A stretch of 64,000 nucleotides of DNA from Kribbella steppae. GTDB lineage: Bacteria > Actinomycetota > Actinomycetes > Propionibacteriales > Kribbellaceae. The notes under the pieces were generated by a model. That model had not been told where the DNA came from. It made no database searches and saw only the letters and a program-made list of their open reading frames with translations. The stretch covers positions 958,788-1,022,787 of the forward strand of contig NZ_SLWN01000001.1 of the NCBI RefSeq assembly GCF_004342025.1. Reading direction: 5' to 3'. Positions 17,095 through 25,369 of the stretch are shown here, piece after piece. The position numbers and the translations under genes were made by a program. The number at the start of each line of letters is the position of its first letter. The first letter of the stretch is position 1.

Positions 17095-17120
17095 GCGTGG
17101 TCCTCCAGCTACTTGTGCGG

Positions 17121-18845
17121 CTACTTGTACATCGTCTGGTTCATGGTTCCGGGGGCGTACGCATCCGGGTCGACCCAGACGTTGATCAGTGAGGGCAGCC
17201 CGGACTCGCGGGCCCGCTGCATGGCCGGCCCGATGTCCTTGGGGTCGCGGACCTCCTCGCCGTACCCGCCGAGCATCTTGGCGAACTCGTCGTACTTGAC
17301 GTCGCCGAGGGTGTTGCCGATCCGGCCGCGGTCGTGGCCGTACTTGACCTCCTGGCCGTAGCGGATCTGGTTCATCGAGGAGTTGTTGCCGACGACACCG
17401 ACGAAGGGCAGCTTGAAACGGACCAGCGTCTCGAAGTCCCAGCCGGTCAGCGAGAACGCACCGTCGCCGAACAGCGCGACCACTTCCTTGTCGGGCCGCG
17501 CGTACTTCGCCGCCAGCACGAACGGGATGCCGACACCGAGGGTGCCGAGCGGGCCCGGGTCCATCCAGTGGCCGGGTGACTTCGGCTGGACCACGCCGCC
17601 GGAGAAGGTGACGATGTCGCCGCCGTCGCCGATGTAGATCGAGTCCTCGGTGAGGAACTCGTTGATCTCATGCGCCAGCCGCAGCGGGTGGATCGGGTTG
17701 GCGTCGGACAACTGCCGGGGCAGCCGCTTCTGGTACGCCGCGTCCTCCTCGGCGCGCAACTCGGCGAACCAGGCCTTCCGGTCGGCCTTGCGGACCCGGC
17801 CGGACGAGGCCTGGGTGACGGCGGCAAGGATCGCACCCGGGTCGCCGACCAGGCCGAGGTCGACATCGCGGTTCTTGCCGACGGTGCGGTAGTCCATGTC
17901 GATCTGGACCACGGTCGCGCTCTTCGGCAGCCGGCGGCCGTAGCCCATCCGGAAGTCGAACGGCGTACCGACGATCAGGATCAGGTCGGCGTTGTTGAAC
18001 CCGTACCGCCGGGACAGGTGGAAGTGGTGCGGGTCGCCGGGCGGCAGCGTGCCGCGGGCCGAGCCGTTCATGAACACCGGGATGTCGAGCGTGCGGGCGA
18101 ACTCCGTCGCGGCCTCGCTGCCGCGCGACGTCCAGACCTGGCTGCCGAGCAGGACCACGGGCTTCTCGGCCCGCGACAGCAGGTCGGCCAGGGCCTCGAT
18201 GTTCGCCGGGTCGCCGACGCTCCTGGTCGAGGCGCGGTAGTGGCCGGCCTCGGGGATGGTCGCCTGGTCGACCGGGACCGAGTTGTCCAGGATGTCGCGC
18301 GGGATCTCCAGGAACGACGGGCCGGGGGCGCCGTTGTAGCACTCACGCAACGCCATCGACACCATGTCGGCGGCGCGCGCGGTGTGCGGCACGGTCGCGG
18401 CGAACTTGGTGATCGGCGTCATCATGTCGACGTGCGGCAGGTCCTGCAGGGATCCCATCTTGTGCTGGTTCAGCGCGCCCTGCCCACCGATCAGCAGCAT
18501 CGGGCTCTCGGCCCGGAACGCGTTCGCGACACCGGTGACGGCGTCCGTCGTCCCTGGTCCGGCGGTCACCACCGCGCAGCCGGGCTTGCCGGTCACCCGC
18601 GCGTAGCCGTCGGCCGCGTGCGCGGCGACCTGCTCGTGCCGGACGTCGACCACCGCGATGCCCTCGTCCACACAGCCGTCGTAGATGTCGATGATGTGAC
18701 CGCCACAGAGGGTGAAGATCACGTCGATCCCCTCAGCCTTCAGAGCCTTGGCGACCAGGTGACCACCTGAGATCGTCGCCGGCTGTGAACCCTCGGACTC
18801 CTTCACCTCTGCGACTGGTTGGGTCTCCGACACTGTCTGCGCCAT
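17121..18845 (-). CDS. ThDP-dependent acyl-CoA lyase/decarboxylase (oxalyl-CoA decarboxylase or 2-hydroxyacyl-CoA lyase)
   Basis: 574 aa with the three ThDP-fold domains. Catalytic Glu71 lies in [15 protein letters not shown]; the ThDP/Mg motif is [15 protein letters not shown] to [10 protein letters not shown]. Gene order with frc suggests oxalyl-CoA decarboxylase, which splits oxalyl-CoA to formyl-CoA and CO2. Yet the Tyr-Glu pair that holds the oxalyl group in the Oxalobacter enzyme (GDYEEMD) is Leu133-Gln134 here (GSLQDLP), and the C-terminal Ser-x-Arg is replaced ([12 protein letters not shown]). The N-terminus [15 protein letters not shown] resembles actinobacterial 2-hydroxyacyl-CoA lyases, which also give formyl-CoA plus an aldehyde or ketone. 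Both options remain. GAGGAG precedes ATG 18845. Confidence 0.85.
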   Translation of the reverse strand: MAQTVSETQPVAEVKESEGSQPATISGGHLVAKALKAEGIDVIFTLCGGHIIDIYDGCVDEGIAVVDVRHEQVAAHAADGYARVTGKPGCAVVTAGPGTTDAVTGVANAFRAESPMLLIGGQGALNQHKMGSLQDLPHVDMMTPITKFAATVPHTARAADMVSMALRECYNGAPGPSFLEIPRDILDNSVPVDQATIPEAGHYRASTRSVGDPANIEALADLLSRAEKPVVLLGSQVWTSRGSEAATEFARTLDIPVFMNGSARGTLPPGDPHHFHLSRRYGFNNADLILIVGTPFDFRMGYGRRLPKSATVVQIDMDYRTVGKNRDVDLGLVGDPGAILAAVTQASSGRVRKADRKAWFAELRAEEDAAYQKRLPRQLSDANPIHPLRLAHEINEFLTEDSIYIGDGGDIVTFSGGVVQPKSPGHWMDPGPLGTLGVGIPFVLAAKYARPDKEVVALFGDGAFSLTGWDFETLVRFKLPFVGVVGNNSSMNQIRYGQEVKYGHDRGRIGNTLGDVKYDEFAKMLGGYGEEVRDPKDIGPAMQRARESGLPSLINVWVDPDAYAPGTMNQTMYK

Positions 18846-18909
18846 CTGCAGTCATCTCCTCGGAAGGGCCGGGGTGCGCCCCTGTCGTGTCAACACAGAA
18901 TGTAGATTG

Positions 18910-18920
18910 CATACCGTATG
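18910..18920. promoter_or_regulatory. CATACCGTATG operator, lyase operon / small ORF
   Basis: An 11-bp palindrome (CATAC-C-GTATG) between the divergent lyase operon and the small coiled-coil ORF, 65 nt from each start. The identical 13-mer GCATACCGTATGG occurs at 25238-25250 in front of the OFA-type transporter. Related sites lie at 25323 and 38382. A GntR-type protein is the likely binder. Confidence 0.65.
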
Positions 18921-18983
18921 GTGTAGTCGTAGTCTTACCGGAGGCCATGGCGGTTGTCCAGAGCTCGGCACCAGGAGGCTGCG

Positions 18984-19268
18984 ATGACGATTCACGACGA
19001 ACTCGACCAGACTCGCCGGGCTGTGCTGGCGCTGGAAAAATCCCTTACGGCGTTGAGGAATCGGCTCGGCCCGCATCTCGACGTACTGCGGCTGCTCGAT
19101 GATCTCGACCGGTGCTCGACCGACCTACGCCGCCTCGAGCAGCAGGTCGGTGCACCACGCCGGCACGAGCTGGTGGTGATCCCGGACGGTGACCATGACC
19201 ACGGACTGTGGGGCACCGGCGACGTCGACCACGAAGGTGTGGGAGCCCCCGGCCGACGCGCTCCGTAA
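18984..19268 (+). CDS. Small coiled-coil protein divergent to the lyase operon
   Basis: 94 aa from ATG 18984, with a strong AGGAGG 6 nt ahead. Residues 1-65 are a charged heptad-like helix (DELDQTRRAVLALEKSLTALRNRL, LRLLDDLDRCSTDLRRLEQQV). The tail is His/Asp/Gly-rich (IPDGDHDHGLWGTGDVDHEG) and could bind metal. No family is recognised. It shares the promoter region and the CATACCGTATG site with the lyase operon, so it is probably co-regulated. A strong hairpin follows it. Confidence 0.65.
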   Translation: MTIHDELDQTRRAVLALEKSLTALRNRLGPHLDVLRLLDDLDRCSTDLRRLEQQVGAPRRHELVVIPDGDHDHGLWGTGDVDHEGVGAPGRRAP

Positions 19269-19272
19269 ACGA

Positions 19273-19311
19273 ACTCCGGGCCCGGCAGACGATAGCTGCG
19301 GGGCCCGGAGT
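19273..19311. terminator. Bidirectional terminator hairpin
   Basis: ACTCCGGGCCC (19273-19283) and its exact complement (19301-19311) form an 11-bp stem around a 17-nt loop, between the small coiled-coil gene (+) and the last Gfo/Idh/MocA gene (-). There is no clear U tract, as is common in actinobacteria. Confidence 0.7.
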
Positions 19312-19327
19312 GGGTAACGGCGCAAGG

Positions 19328-20173
19328 TCAGCGCTGGCGGATCGCCTCGACGATCGGGTCGAGGAACTGCATCGGACGCACCAGGTCGTCGTAGTCGATC
19401 GGCGGCCGGCGGGTCTCGGCCATCTCCAGGAACGCACGCAGTCCGGGCTCGACGTACGACGTACCGAGGGTGAGCTCGCGGGCCGCGAGACCGTGCCGTC
19501 CGACGACCATGCCGTGGAACGGGACCTGACCGTCCGGTCCCGGCAGCACCAACTGGACCACGACCCGGACCCCACCGACGTCGGCGGTGGCGATGACCGT
19601 GTCGGCTACCTGTTCCACTCGCACGTCGCCAATGACGCCGGGCGCGAGCCTGAGGGCGACGTCGACCGCGTGGATGCCGTAGAAGTAGATACCGCCGTAC
19701 TGACTGTCCGGATCCGCCGGGCCGGTGGTGATCACCGCCTGCGGAGCGCCGAGCGACGCCGCCTGCTCGGCCAGCGCGTCCGTGTCCGGCACCCAGCGGA
19801 CGGCTGAGGACGACGTCAACGGTGCATCGTGTTCGCGCGCCGCGGCAACGATCGCCCGGGCGTCGGCCTCGGTGCAGGCGAGCGGCTTGTCCACGAACAC
19901 CGGCAGGCCTTCGGCCAGGAACGGTACGGCGTGCTCCCGGTGCAGACCGCCGTGCCGGTCGGTGATGATCACGGCGTCGACCAGGCCGAGCAGGTCCGTG
20001 GGTCCGTCGACGAGCCGCTCGAGTTGCCCGGTGGCGCGGAGCTTCTCGTTGCGTTCGCTCGGGCCGCCGCTGGCGGCGACGACGCGAGTCTCCCCGGCGC
20101 GCCGCTGCACGTTCAGGTACTCGATGATGTGGTCGACGTGGGAGTTCTCCGTACCGATGATGCCGATGCGCAC
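19328..20173 (-). CDS. Gfo/Idh/MocA-family dehydrogenase, short form
   Basis: 281 aa. The N-terminal Rossmann domain begins VRIGIIGTENSHVDHIIEYL; IGTENSHV replaces the usual GAGxxG, as in a divergent subgroup of the family. FVDKPLACTEADARAIV carries the family DKP motif. The C-terminal beta-sheet domain is shorter than usual, and GIHAVDVALRL supplies the His of the active site. GTG 20173 follows the previous stop by one nucleotide (TGACGTG) and has CGGGAG ahead. Last of three such genes. Members oxidise or reduce sugars, inositols or their lactones with NAD(P); the substrate is unknown. Confidence 0.85.
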   Translation of the reverse strand: MRIGIIGTENSHVDHIIEYLNVQRRAGETRVVAASGGPSERNEKLRATGQLERLVDGPTDLLGLVDAVIITDRHGGLHREHAVPFLAEGLPVFVDKPLACTEADARAIVAAAREHDAPLTSSSAVRWVPDTDALAEQAASLGAPQAVITTGPADPDSQYGGIYFYGIHAVDVALRLAPGVIGDVRVEQVADTVIATADVGGVRVVVQLVLPGPDGQVPFHGMVVGRHGLAARELTLGTSYVEPGLRAFLEMAETRRPPIDYDDLVRPMQFLDPIVEAIRQR

Positions 20174-20174
20174 G

Positions 20175-21221
20175 TCACTGTCTCCCGCTGAGCTGGACCG
20201 GACCGCCGGTCCGGGCGGATTCGTAGATACCGAGCACCACTTCGAGCGCACGCCGGGCGTCCTGGGTGCCGATCGACGGCGGACGGCCGTCGCGCACCGC
20301 TGCGATGAAATCGAGGTACTGGTCGCGGTGAGCGTCGGCGACCGATCGGGAGACGCTCGCCTCGGCCGCCGGCTCCCCATCTGCGACCGGCTGGGCGCTC
20401 CTCGCCTGGTCCGCGGGTTCACCGTCGGCGGTGTCGAAGGCAACGAGGTCGTCCTGCTCGATCACCGCGCTGCCGCGATCGCCGTACACGGACAGCCGGA
20501 CCGGCCGGCCCGGGTACGCCGCGGTCGTCGCCACGATCGACCCGATCGCTCCGCTGCGGAACCGCACGGTCGCCGCCACCGTGTCCTCGACGTCGATCCG
20601 CTCATGCGCGAGCAGGTCGCTGTACGCCTGCACCTCGACGGGCTCGCCCAGCATCCACAGCAGCAGGTCGACCACGTGGATGCCCTGGTTCATCAGGGCT
20701 CCGCCGCCGTCGAGCGCGACCGTACCCCGCCAGCCGCCGGAGTCGTAGTACTCCTGCGAGCGCCAGAAGGCCGACTCGGCGATGCCCGCGGTGATCCGGC
20801 CGAGCCGGCCCTCGGCGACAGCCTGGTGGACGAAGGCCGGAGCGTGCTGGAACCGGCGCTGGCTGATCACCGCCACGGTCAGCCCGGTCCGCTGCTCCAC
20901 GTCGATGAGCCGGTCGGCCGCTGCCAGCGTCACGTCGATCGGCTTCTCCACGACAACGTGCCTGCCGGCCTCGAGCGCGGTGATGGCGGCATCGGCGTGC
21001 AGACCACTGGGCAGGCAGATGCTGACCGCGTCGATGTCCGGTCGGGCGCAGGCCTTCTCCAGCTCTGTCATCGGCTCGCCGCCGTACTTGCTGCTCATCG
21101 CGGCGGCCCGGTCCGCCTCCACGTCGACCACCGCGACCAGCTCCGCCTCGCCGGGCAGGGACGTGATCAGGCGGGCATGGGTCTCACCGATGACTCCGGC
21201 GCCCACCACTGCGAACTTCAT
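20175..21221 (-). CDS. Gfo/Idh/MocA-family dehydrogenase
   Basis: 348 aa. The Rossmann loop is MKFAVVGAGVIGETHARLI; the DKP-equivalent is VVEKPIDVTLAAADRLI with the catalytic Lys (EKP). The substrate domain has GGGALMNQGIHVVDLLLWMLG, where the His/Asp pair of the active site lies. The start ATG at 21221 overlaps the previous stop (ATGA). Typical inositol-2-dehydrogenase-like oxidoreductase; exact sugar unknown. Second of three coupled paralogues under one LacI-type operator, pointing to stepwise oxidation or isomerisation of a sugar or cyclitol. Confidence 0.92.
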   Translation of the reverse strand: MKFAVVGAGVIGETHARLITSLPGEAELVAVVDVEADRAAAMSSKYGGEPMTELEKACARPDIDAVSICLPSGLHADAAITALEAGRHVVVEKPIDVTLAAADRLIDVEQRTGLTVAVISQRRFQHAPAFVHQAVAEGRLGRITAGIAESAFWRSQEYYDSGGWRGTVALDGGGALMNQGIHVVDLLLWMLGEPVEVQAYSDLLAHERIDVEDTVAATVRFRSGAIGSIVATTAAYPGRPVRLSVYGDRGSAVIEQDDLVAFDTADGEPADQARSAQPVADGEPAAEASVSRSVADAHRDQYLDFIAAVRDGRPPSIGTQDARRALEVVLGIYESARTGGPVQLSGRQ

Positions 21222-22231
21222 CCGGGCAGTCCTCTCAGTTGTCCGTACGTCCACGGCACGACGACTCCGCCCGCGTCGGCACTCTCCTGGGCGAGCAGCG
21301 CGACCCGCGTTGCGGCGAACCCCGCCGCCGTACCGGTCTCGGGCTCGAGACCCGCCGACAGCGCGTCGAACGCGTCGGCCGCGGGTCGCCGACCGGGCGG
21401 CAGCTCCACCTGCCAGGGTGGGCGTTCAGTGGTTGCCGCGATCAACTTGTTCTGCGCCCAGAACAACTCCGCCGTACCCTCGGTGCCGGTCAGCCGCATC
21501 CGGTAGTCGCCGTGGTACGGCGACGCAGCGGGCGTCAGCCAGTTGACCTCGATCGTCGCGGCGATCGAGCCTGCTCTGAGCAGCAGGGACCCCGACAGCG
21601 CGAACTCGGGATCGGTGCCGTCCGCCAGCCCGGCGACCGTCCCCTCGGTCGCTCCCGACAGCAGCAGGACGAGGTCGATGTCGTGGACGGCGAGATCGCC
21701 GAGGATTCCGCCGTAGCCCTTCCTGGTGAGGAACCAGTCCGGCCGGGTGGGCCGGTTGAGCTTGTGCGGCCCGGTCGACGCGATCTGCACAAGGTCTCCC
21801 AACGAACCGTCGGCCAGCAGCGCACGAGCCGCGAGGGTTTCGGGATAGTTCCGCTTCTCCAGCAGCAAGGTGACGATACGGCCGGTCTCCTGCTGGGCGG
21901 CTTCGATCGCGTCGAGCTCGGCGCGCGTCGTACAGAGCGGTTTGTCCGCGAGCACATGGGCGCCCGCGCGGAGTGAGTCGACGACCGCCTCGGCCCGGTC
22001 CGCGTAGATCCCCGCGACCATGACGACGTCCGGTCGCAGCTCGTCGAGCAGCCGCCCGTGGTCGTCGTACGCCGGTACGTCGAACTCGCCGGCGTACCGG
22101 GCCGCCGTCGCCGGATCCGGATCCGCGACGCCGACCAGCACGAGATTCTCGCGCGCGGTCACCTCATCCAGCGCGTACCGGACATGGGCGTGCGCGGCGC
22201 CGATCACGGCCAGCCGGAGGGGTGCGGGCAT
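21218..22231 (-). CDS. Gfo/Idh/MocA-family dehydrogenase
   Basis: 337 aa from ATG 22231. The Rossmann start is LRLAVIGAAHAHVRYALDEV; ADKPLCTTRAELDAI carries the catalytic DKP lysine; LGDLAVHDIDLVLLLSG supplies the conserved His-Asp. The ribosome binding site is poor, because the stretch upstream is occupied by the LacI operator CGTGCAACCGGTTGCACG (22245-22262). Translation may partly depend on read-through from lacI, which stops 31 nt upstream. It overlaps the next gene by 4 nt. Substrate unknown. Confidence 0.9.
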   Translation of the reverse strand: MPAPLRLAVIGAAHAHVRYALDEVTARENLVLVGVADPDPATAARYAGEFDVPAYDDHGRLLDELRPDVVMVAGIYADRAEAVVDSLRAGAHVLADKPLCTTRAELDAIEAAQQETGRIVTLLLEKRNYPETLAARALLADGSLGDLVQIASTGPHKLNRPTRPDWFLTRKGYGGILGDLAVHDIDLVLLLSGATEGTVAGLADGTDPEFALSGSLLLRAGSIAATIEVNWLTPAASPYHGDYRMRLTGTEGTAELFWAQNKLIAATTERPPWQVELPPGRRPAADAFDALSAGLEPETGTAAGFAATRVALLAQESADAGGVVVPWTYGQLRGLPG

Positions 22232-22244
22232 GGATCGAGTCAAG

Positions 22245-22262
22245 CGTGCAACCGGTTGCACG
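22245..22262. promoter_or_regulatory. Perfect 18-bp LacI-family operator
   Basis: CGTGCAACCGGTTGCACG is fully palindromic with the CpG-flanked TGCAACCGGTTGCA core typical of LacI/GalR proteins. It lies between lacI and the first dehydrogenase gene. A partial copy, GTGCAACCGGTGACA, is at 23305-23319, just before lacI. Confidence 0.8.
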
Positions 22263-23270
22263 TCAACACACCGGCGCCGCCGCGGTCGAAGCGCGCACCA
22301 CCAAGGACGTGTCGAGTAGCAGCCGGTCGTCCGCTGCGGTCCCGCCGTCGCCGAGGCGGTTGGCCAGCAGTTCCACCGCAGCCGCGCCGGCCTCGGCCGC
22401 CCGCGACGACACGGTGGTGAGCGACGGATGAGTCTGCGCCGCCAGGACGTCATCACAACCGACGACCGAGAAGTCCAGCGGTACGACGACGCCGCGTTCG
22501 GCCAGCCCGGTCAGCACTCCATGAGCGAGCAGATCGTCGAACGCGATCACCGCGGTGACCCCCGTCGCCAGGATCGCCGGCACCGCCTGCCGGCCGGACT
22601 CGTACGACGAACGCCGTCCGGGCAGCATGGTGACGGACAGACCGGCCCGCACCCCGGCACGCTTGACTGTGCGCCGGCGCTCGCTGTTGGACCACGAGCG
22701 GCTCGGCCCGGGCAGGTAGGCGATCCTCCGGTGCCCGAGCGCCGCCAGATGCTCCACCGCCTGCGTGACGCCTCTGGTGGTGTCGATCAGCACCCGGGGA
22801 ATGCCTGCGACGTCCCGATTCACCAGAACCGCCGGACTGCGCTCGGCGTGCGCGCGGATGGCGGCCTCGGTCAGCCGACTGGAGGCGATGACGAATCCGT
22901 CGACCTGCTGGGCGAACCGGTTGAGCAGGAGGTCCTCCCGGGCCGGGCTCTCGTCGGTGTGGCCGAGGAAGACGGCGTACCCGGCCTGGTCGGCGCGGCG
23001 TTCGACCGCCTTGATCATCGGCGGGAAGAACGGGTTCGCGACGTCGGGCACCATCAGTGCCAACGTGCCCGATCGTCCGGTGGACAGGGCTTTCGCCGCC
23101 GGGTTGACGGCATACCCGAGGCGCCCGGCGATCTCCCGGATCCGCTCGACGGTCTCGGGGCGCAGCCGGTGCGGCTGGCTGAAGGCCCGCGACACCGTGG
23201 CCCGGGAGACGCCCGCCTCGGCGGCGACGGTCGCCATCGTGGGGCTGCCGTCCGCCGTACGCCTGGCCAT
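22263..23270 (-). CDS. LacI-family transcriptional regulator
   Basis: 335 aa. The HTH is residues 10-55 (TMATVAAEAGVSRATVSRAFSQPHRLRPETVERI), with the hinge helix NPAAKALSTG. The periplasmic-binding-protein-like domain follows (LALMVPDVANPFFPPMIKAVER, PLDFSVVGCDDVLAAQTHPSLTTV), which binds a sugar effector. It lies in the operon it should control: a perfect LacI-type palindrome sits just downstream, before the three dehydrogenases, and a degenerate copy sits just upstream. Gap to the upstream gene is 9 nt. Confidence 0.93.
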   Translation of the reverse strand: MARRTADGSPTMATVAAEAGVSRATVSRAFSQPHRLRPETVERIREIAGRLGYAVNPAAKALSTGRSGTLALMVPDVANPFFPPMIKAVERRADQAGYAVFLGHTDESPAREDLLLNRFAQQVDGFVIASSRLTEAAIRAHAERSPAVLVNRDVAGIPRVLIDTTRGVTQAVEHLAALGHRRIAYLPGPSRSWSNSERRRTVKRAGVRAGLSVTMLPGRRSSYESGRQAVPAILATGVTAVIAFDDLLAHGVLTGLAERGVVVPLDFSVVGCDDVLAAQTHPSLTTVSSRAAEAGAAAVELLANRLGDGGTAADDRLLLDTSLVVRASTAAAPVC

Positions 23271-23279
23271 GGCCGCAGC

Positions 23280-23846
23280 CTAGCGCCCACCTCCCGCGGT
23301 CGACGTGCAACCGGTGACAGCGGAGTCGACCACCGCCAGACATTGCTTCAGCAGCCCGCGTAGCCGTACGTCGTCCGAGGCCCGGGCGGTGACGGCCACG
23401 GCTTCGGCCGCGTGCTCGGTGGCGACGACGTTTCGGTAGAACGGCTCACTCCACCCGAGGCGCCCGAGCACCGGAAGCCAACAGCGCGCCACACCCCCAG
23501 GCTGCTCCGCAGATCCCAGCAAATGCAGGGCAGTCCGACCAGACCGTTCCAACCTGACCCGCTCGTCCCGAGTGAGCTCGCCGCCGGCGAGAGCGGTCGA
23601 CACGCAGAGCGCAACCAACCGCGCGGAGGGCTCGAAACCAGTGCGAACAGTGTCCAGGAAGCGCGGAGCCAACGGGAGCAACTCACGGCGACCGGCTGAC
23701 CTGCTGTGGTCATGGACGATCCTCGCCACCGCGCTCAGGACCGGATGCACGCAGGTCGGGCGATCGGTCCACGGTTCACGAGCAAGCTTCGACACCAGCT
23801 CCATCACGCACGGATCAGGTCGCGCAACCTTCGCGTAGCCGCTCAC
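23280..23846 (-). CDS. Hypothetical helical protein
   Basis: 188 aa from GTG 23846, which overlaps the stop of the MFS gene (GTGA). It appears all-helical and soluble, with a conserved-looking start (PDPCVMELVSKLAREPWTDRPTCVHPVLSAVARIVHDH) reminiscent of uncharacterised actinobacterial proteins. No catalytic motif or membrane segment is evident. It sits between the OFA-type transporter and the LacI regulator; the tight junctions on both sides suggest one transcript. Its C-terminal codons overlap the partial LacI operator at 23305. Function unknown. Confidence 0.7.
   Translation of the reverse strand: MSGYAKVARPDPCVMELVSKLAREPWTDRPTCVHPVLSAVARIVHDHSRSAGRRELLPLAPRFLDTVRTGFEPSARLVALCVSTALAGGELTRDERVRLERSGRTALHLLGSAEQPGGVARCWLPVLGRLGWSEPFYRNVVATEHAAEAVAVTARASDDVRLRGLLKQCLAVVDSAVTGCTSTAGGGR
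23305..23319. promoter_or_regulatory. Degenerate second LacI operator
   Basis: GTGCAACCGGTGACA matches the left arm and centre of the perfect site at 22245-22262 but not its right arm. It is inside the 3' end of the hypothetical gene and 35 nt before lacI, a position suited to autoregulation. Confidence 0.4.
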
Positions 23847-25219
23847 TCGCCTGACCCTGCGACCGGCGTACCCAGTTGCGGCCGGACGGGTAGTGCTGGC
23901 CTACCGGGTTGTTTCAGGAACCGCACGGTCAATGCAGTCAGTACGCCGAGCAGCCCCGCACCGAGGAACAACGGCCGGTAGCCGACAGCGGCCACCAGTG
24001 AAGCCGCGACACCAACGCCGACGAGTCCACCGGCAGCCTTGGCGGAGTACAGGATCGCCTGGTTCTGCAACAGGCTGTTCTCACCGAAGAACTCCAGCAC
24101 CAGGTTCGACATGATCGCGTAGAACGCGCCACCGCCCAGCCCGGCGAACATCGCACACAACACGAACGCCGAGCCCGCGCCGGCCTCACCAGCGATGACC
24201 AGCCCGACATGTGCGAATCCCTCGACCATCAGTACGGCGGCCAGCACCCGACGCCGGCCGAGTCGGTCCGACAGATGCCCGGCCAGTGACCGGCCAAGAC
24301 CGTTGACGGCGGCAAGCATTCCGGCCGCGAACCCGGCCACCGCAACCCCCAGCTCAACGGTGACGGCATAGCTCACGACGAACGCGATGCCGAACAACGA
24401 CAGCGCGGTACTGATGGCCAGCAGCAGCCACATCAGCGGCAGGGCACCGGTGCGCATCGCCTCGGCGGGGCGGTAGTGCCGGACCGCCGGGAGGTTGTGC
24501 GGGATGCTCCGGTTGAGCTTGCGGTCGATCGCCCAGGCCTGCGCGTCGATCTCCGCCGGCCACCAGTGCTGCGGCGGATCTTTGAGCACACCGCCGGCGA
24601 TCAGCACCACCAGCACAGCGACCAGAGCGGTGACATCGAAGACCGCGCGCTGACCGCCGGTCGACTGGAAGATCGTCAGCAAGGCGATGCTGGGCACCGC
24701 ACCGAGTGCGAAGCCACCGGTGACCAACCCGATGGTGGCGGTACGGCGATCCGGGAACCAGCGTGCCGCGGTGGTGATGCAGGCGGCGTACACCAGTCCG
24801 GCGCCGGCTCCACCAAGGACCGCGTAACCCAGCACCACAAGCGGATAGTTGTCCGCATGCGCCAGTGTCGCCAGGCCGATCGCGGCGAACACACCACCCG
24901 CCACGACCAGCTGGGTCGGCGTCGCCCGGCGTACTCGCTGGGCCCAGGCGGCCGGGATGGCGATCAGAGCCTGGCAGGCGACGAAGATCGCGAGTAACCA
25001 CATCGTCGAGACGGCACCCCAGCCTCGCCCGTCCTGCAGGACGGGTGCCGCGGTGCCGAAGGAGTACTGCAGTGGGCTGATGGCAACCATGCAGGCCCAG
25101 GCGGCCCACAGTTGCCAGCGTCGGGGGTGCCCGGTCAGCTCCCGGGCATCTTCGCCGATCCGGTAGCGGCGACCGTAGACATCGCGCACGTCCCGGGGCG
25201 GTGGAGTCGCGTGGTTCAT
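23843..25219 (-). CDS. MFS transporter, oxalate/formate-antiporter (OFA)-like
   Basis: 458 aa with twelve predicted helices. It starts at ATG 25219, behind GGAGACGACG. The pattern resembles actinobacterial OFA-family carriers: a first helix [55 protein letters not shown] in helices 4-5, and the characteristic loop [16 protein letters not shown] between the halves. OFA proteins exchange oxalate for formate or carry similar acids, so it is a candidate uptake system for the pathway. Its promoter has the same 13-mer, GCATACCGTATGG, as the lyase operon. Substrate not proven by sequence. Confidence 0.85.
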   Translation of the reverse strand: MNHATPPPRDVRDVYGRRYRIGEDARELTGHPRRWQLWAAWACMVAISPLQYSFGTAAPVLQDGRGWGAVSTMWLLAIFVACQALIAIPAAWAQRVRRATPTQLVVAGGVFAAIGLATLAHADNYPLVVLGYAVLGGAGAGLVYAACITTAARWFPDRRTATIGLVTGGFALGAVPSIALLTIFQSTGGQRAVFDVTALVAVLVVLIAGGVLKDPPQHWWPAEIDAQAWAIDRKLNRSIPHNLPAVRHYRPAEAMRTGALPLMWLLLAISTALSLFGIAFVVSYAVTVELGVAVAGFAAGMLAAVNGLGRSLAGHLSDRLGRRRVLAAVLMVEGFAHVGLVIAGEAGAGSAFVLCAMFAGLGGGAFYAIMSNLVLEFFGENSLLQNQAILYSAKAAGGLVGVGVAASLVAAVGYRPLFLGAGLLGVLTALTVRFLKQPGRPALPVRPQLGTPVAGSGE

Positions 25220-25238
25220 CGTCGTCTCCTGACTACTG

Positions 25239-25249
25239 CATACCGTATG
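25239..25249. promoter_or_regulatory. CATACCGTATG operator, OFA transporter
   Basis: Identical to the site at 18910-18920, including the flanking G on each side (GCATACCGTATGG). It is 20 nt upstream of the MFS start codon on the minus strand, where binding would block initiation. Confidence 0.65.
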
Positions 25250-25322
25250 GAACCTTGGTACTCCTCCGGCGTACGGCTGTCCAGACCCGGCGTGTTGCGG
25301 TTGGGCCCTTGTGACGTGATGT

Positions 25323-25336
25323 GCATACAGCATACA
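25323..25336. promoter_or_regulatory. GCATACA direct repeat, sucCD-garR promoter
   Basis: Two head-to-tail copies of GCATACA lie 33 nt before the sucC start. They match the left half of the CATACNGTATG sites twice and share an intergenic region with the OFA transporter site 75 nt away. Confidence 0.5.
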
Positions 25337-25369
25337 GTCGCCGATAACCCCGAACAGGAGGCTGCTGCC

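Noticed and set aside
17121..18845. Plain acetolactate synthase for branched-chain amino acids
   Set aside because: No ilvN small subunit or ilvC nearby; the operon with frc and a CoA synthetase points to acyl-CoA chemistry.
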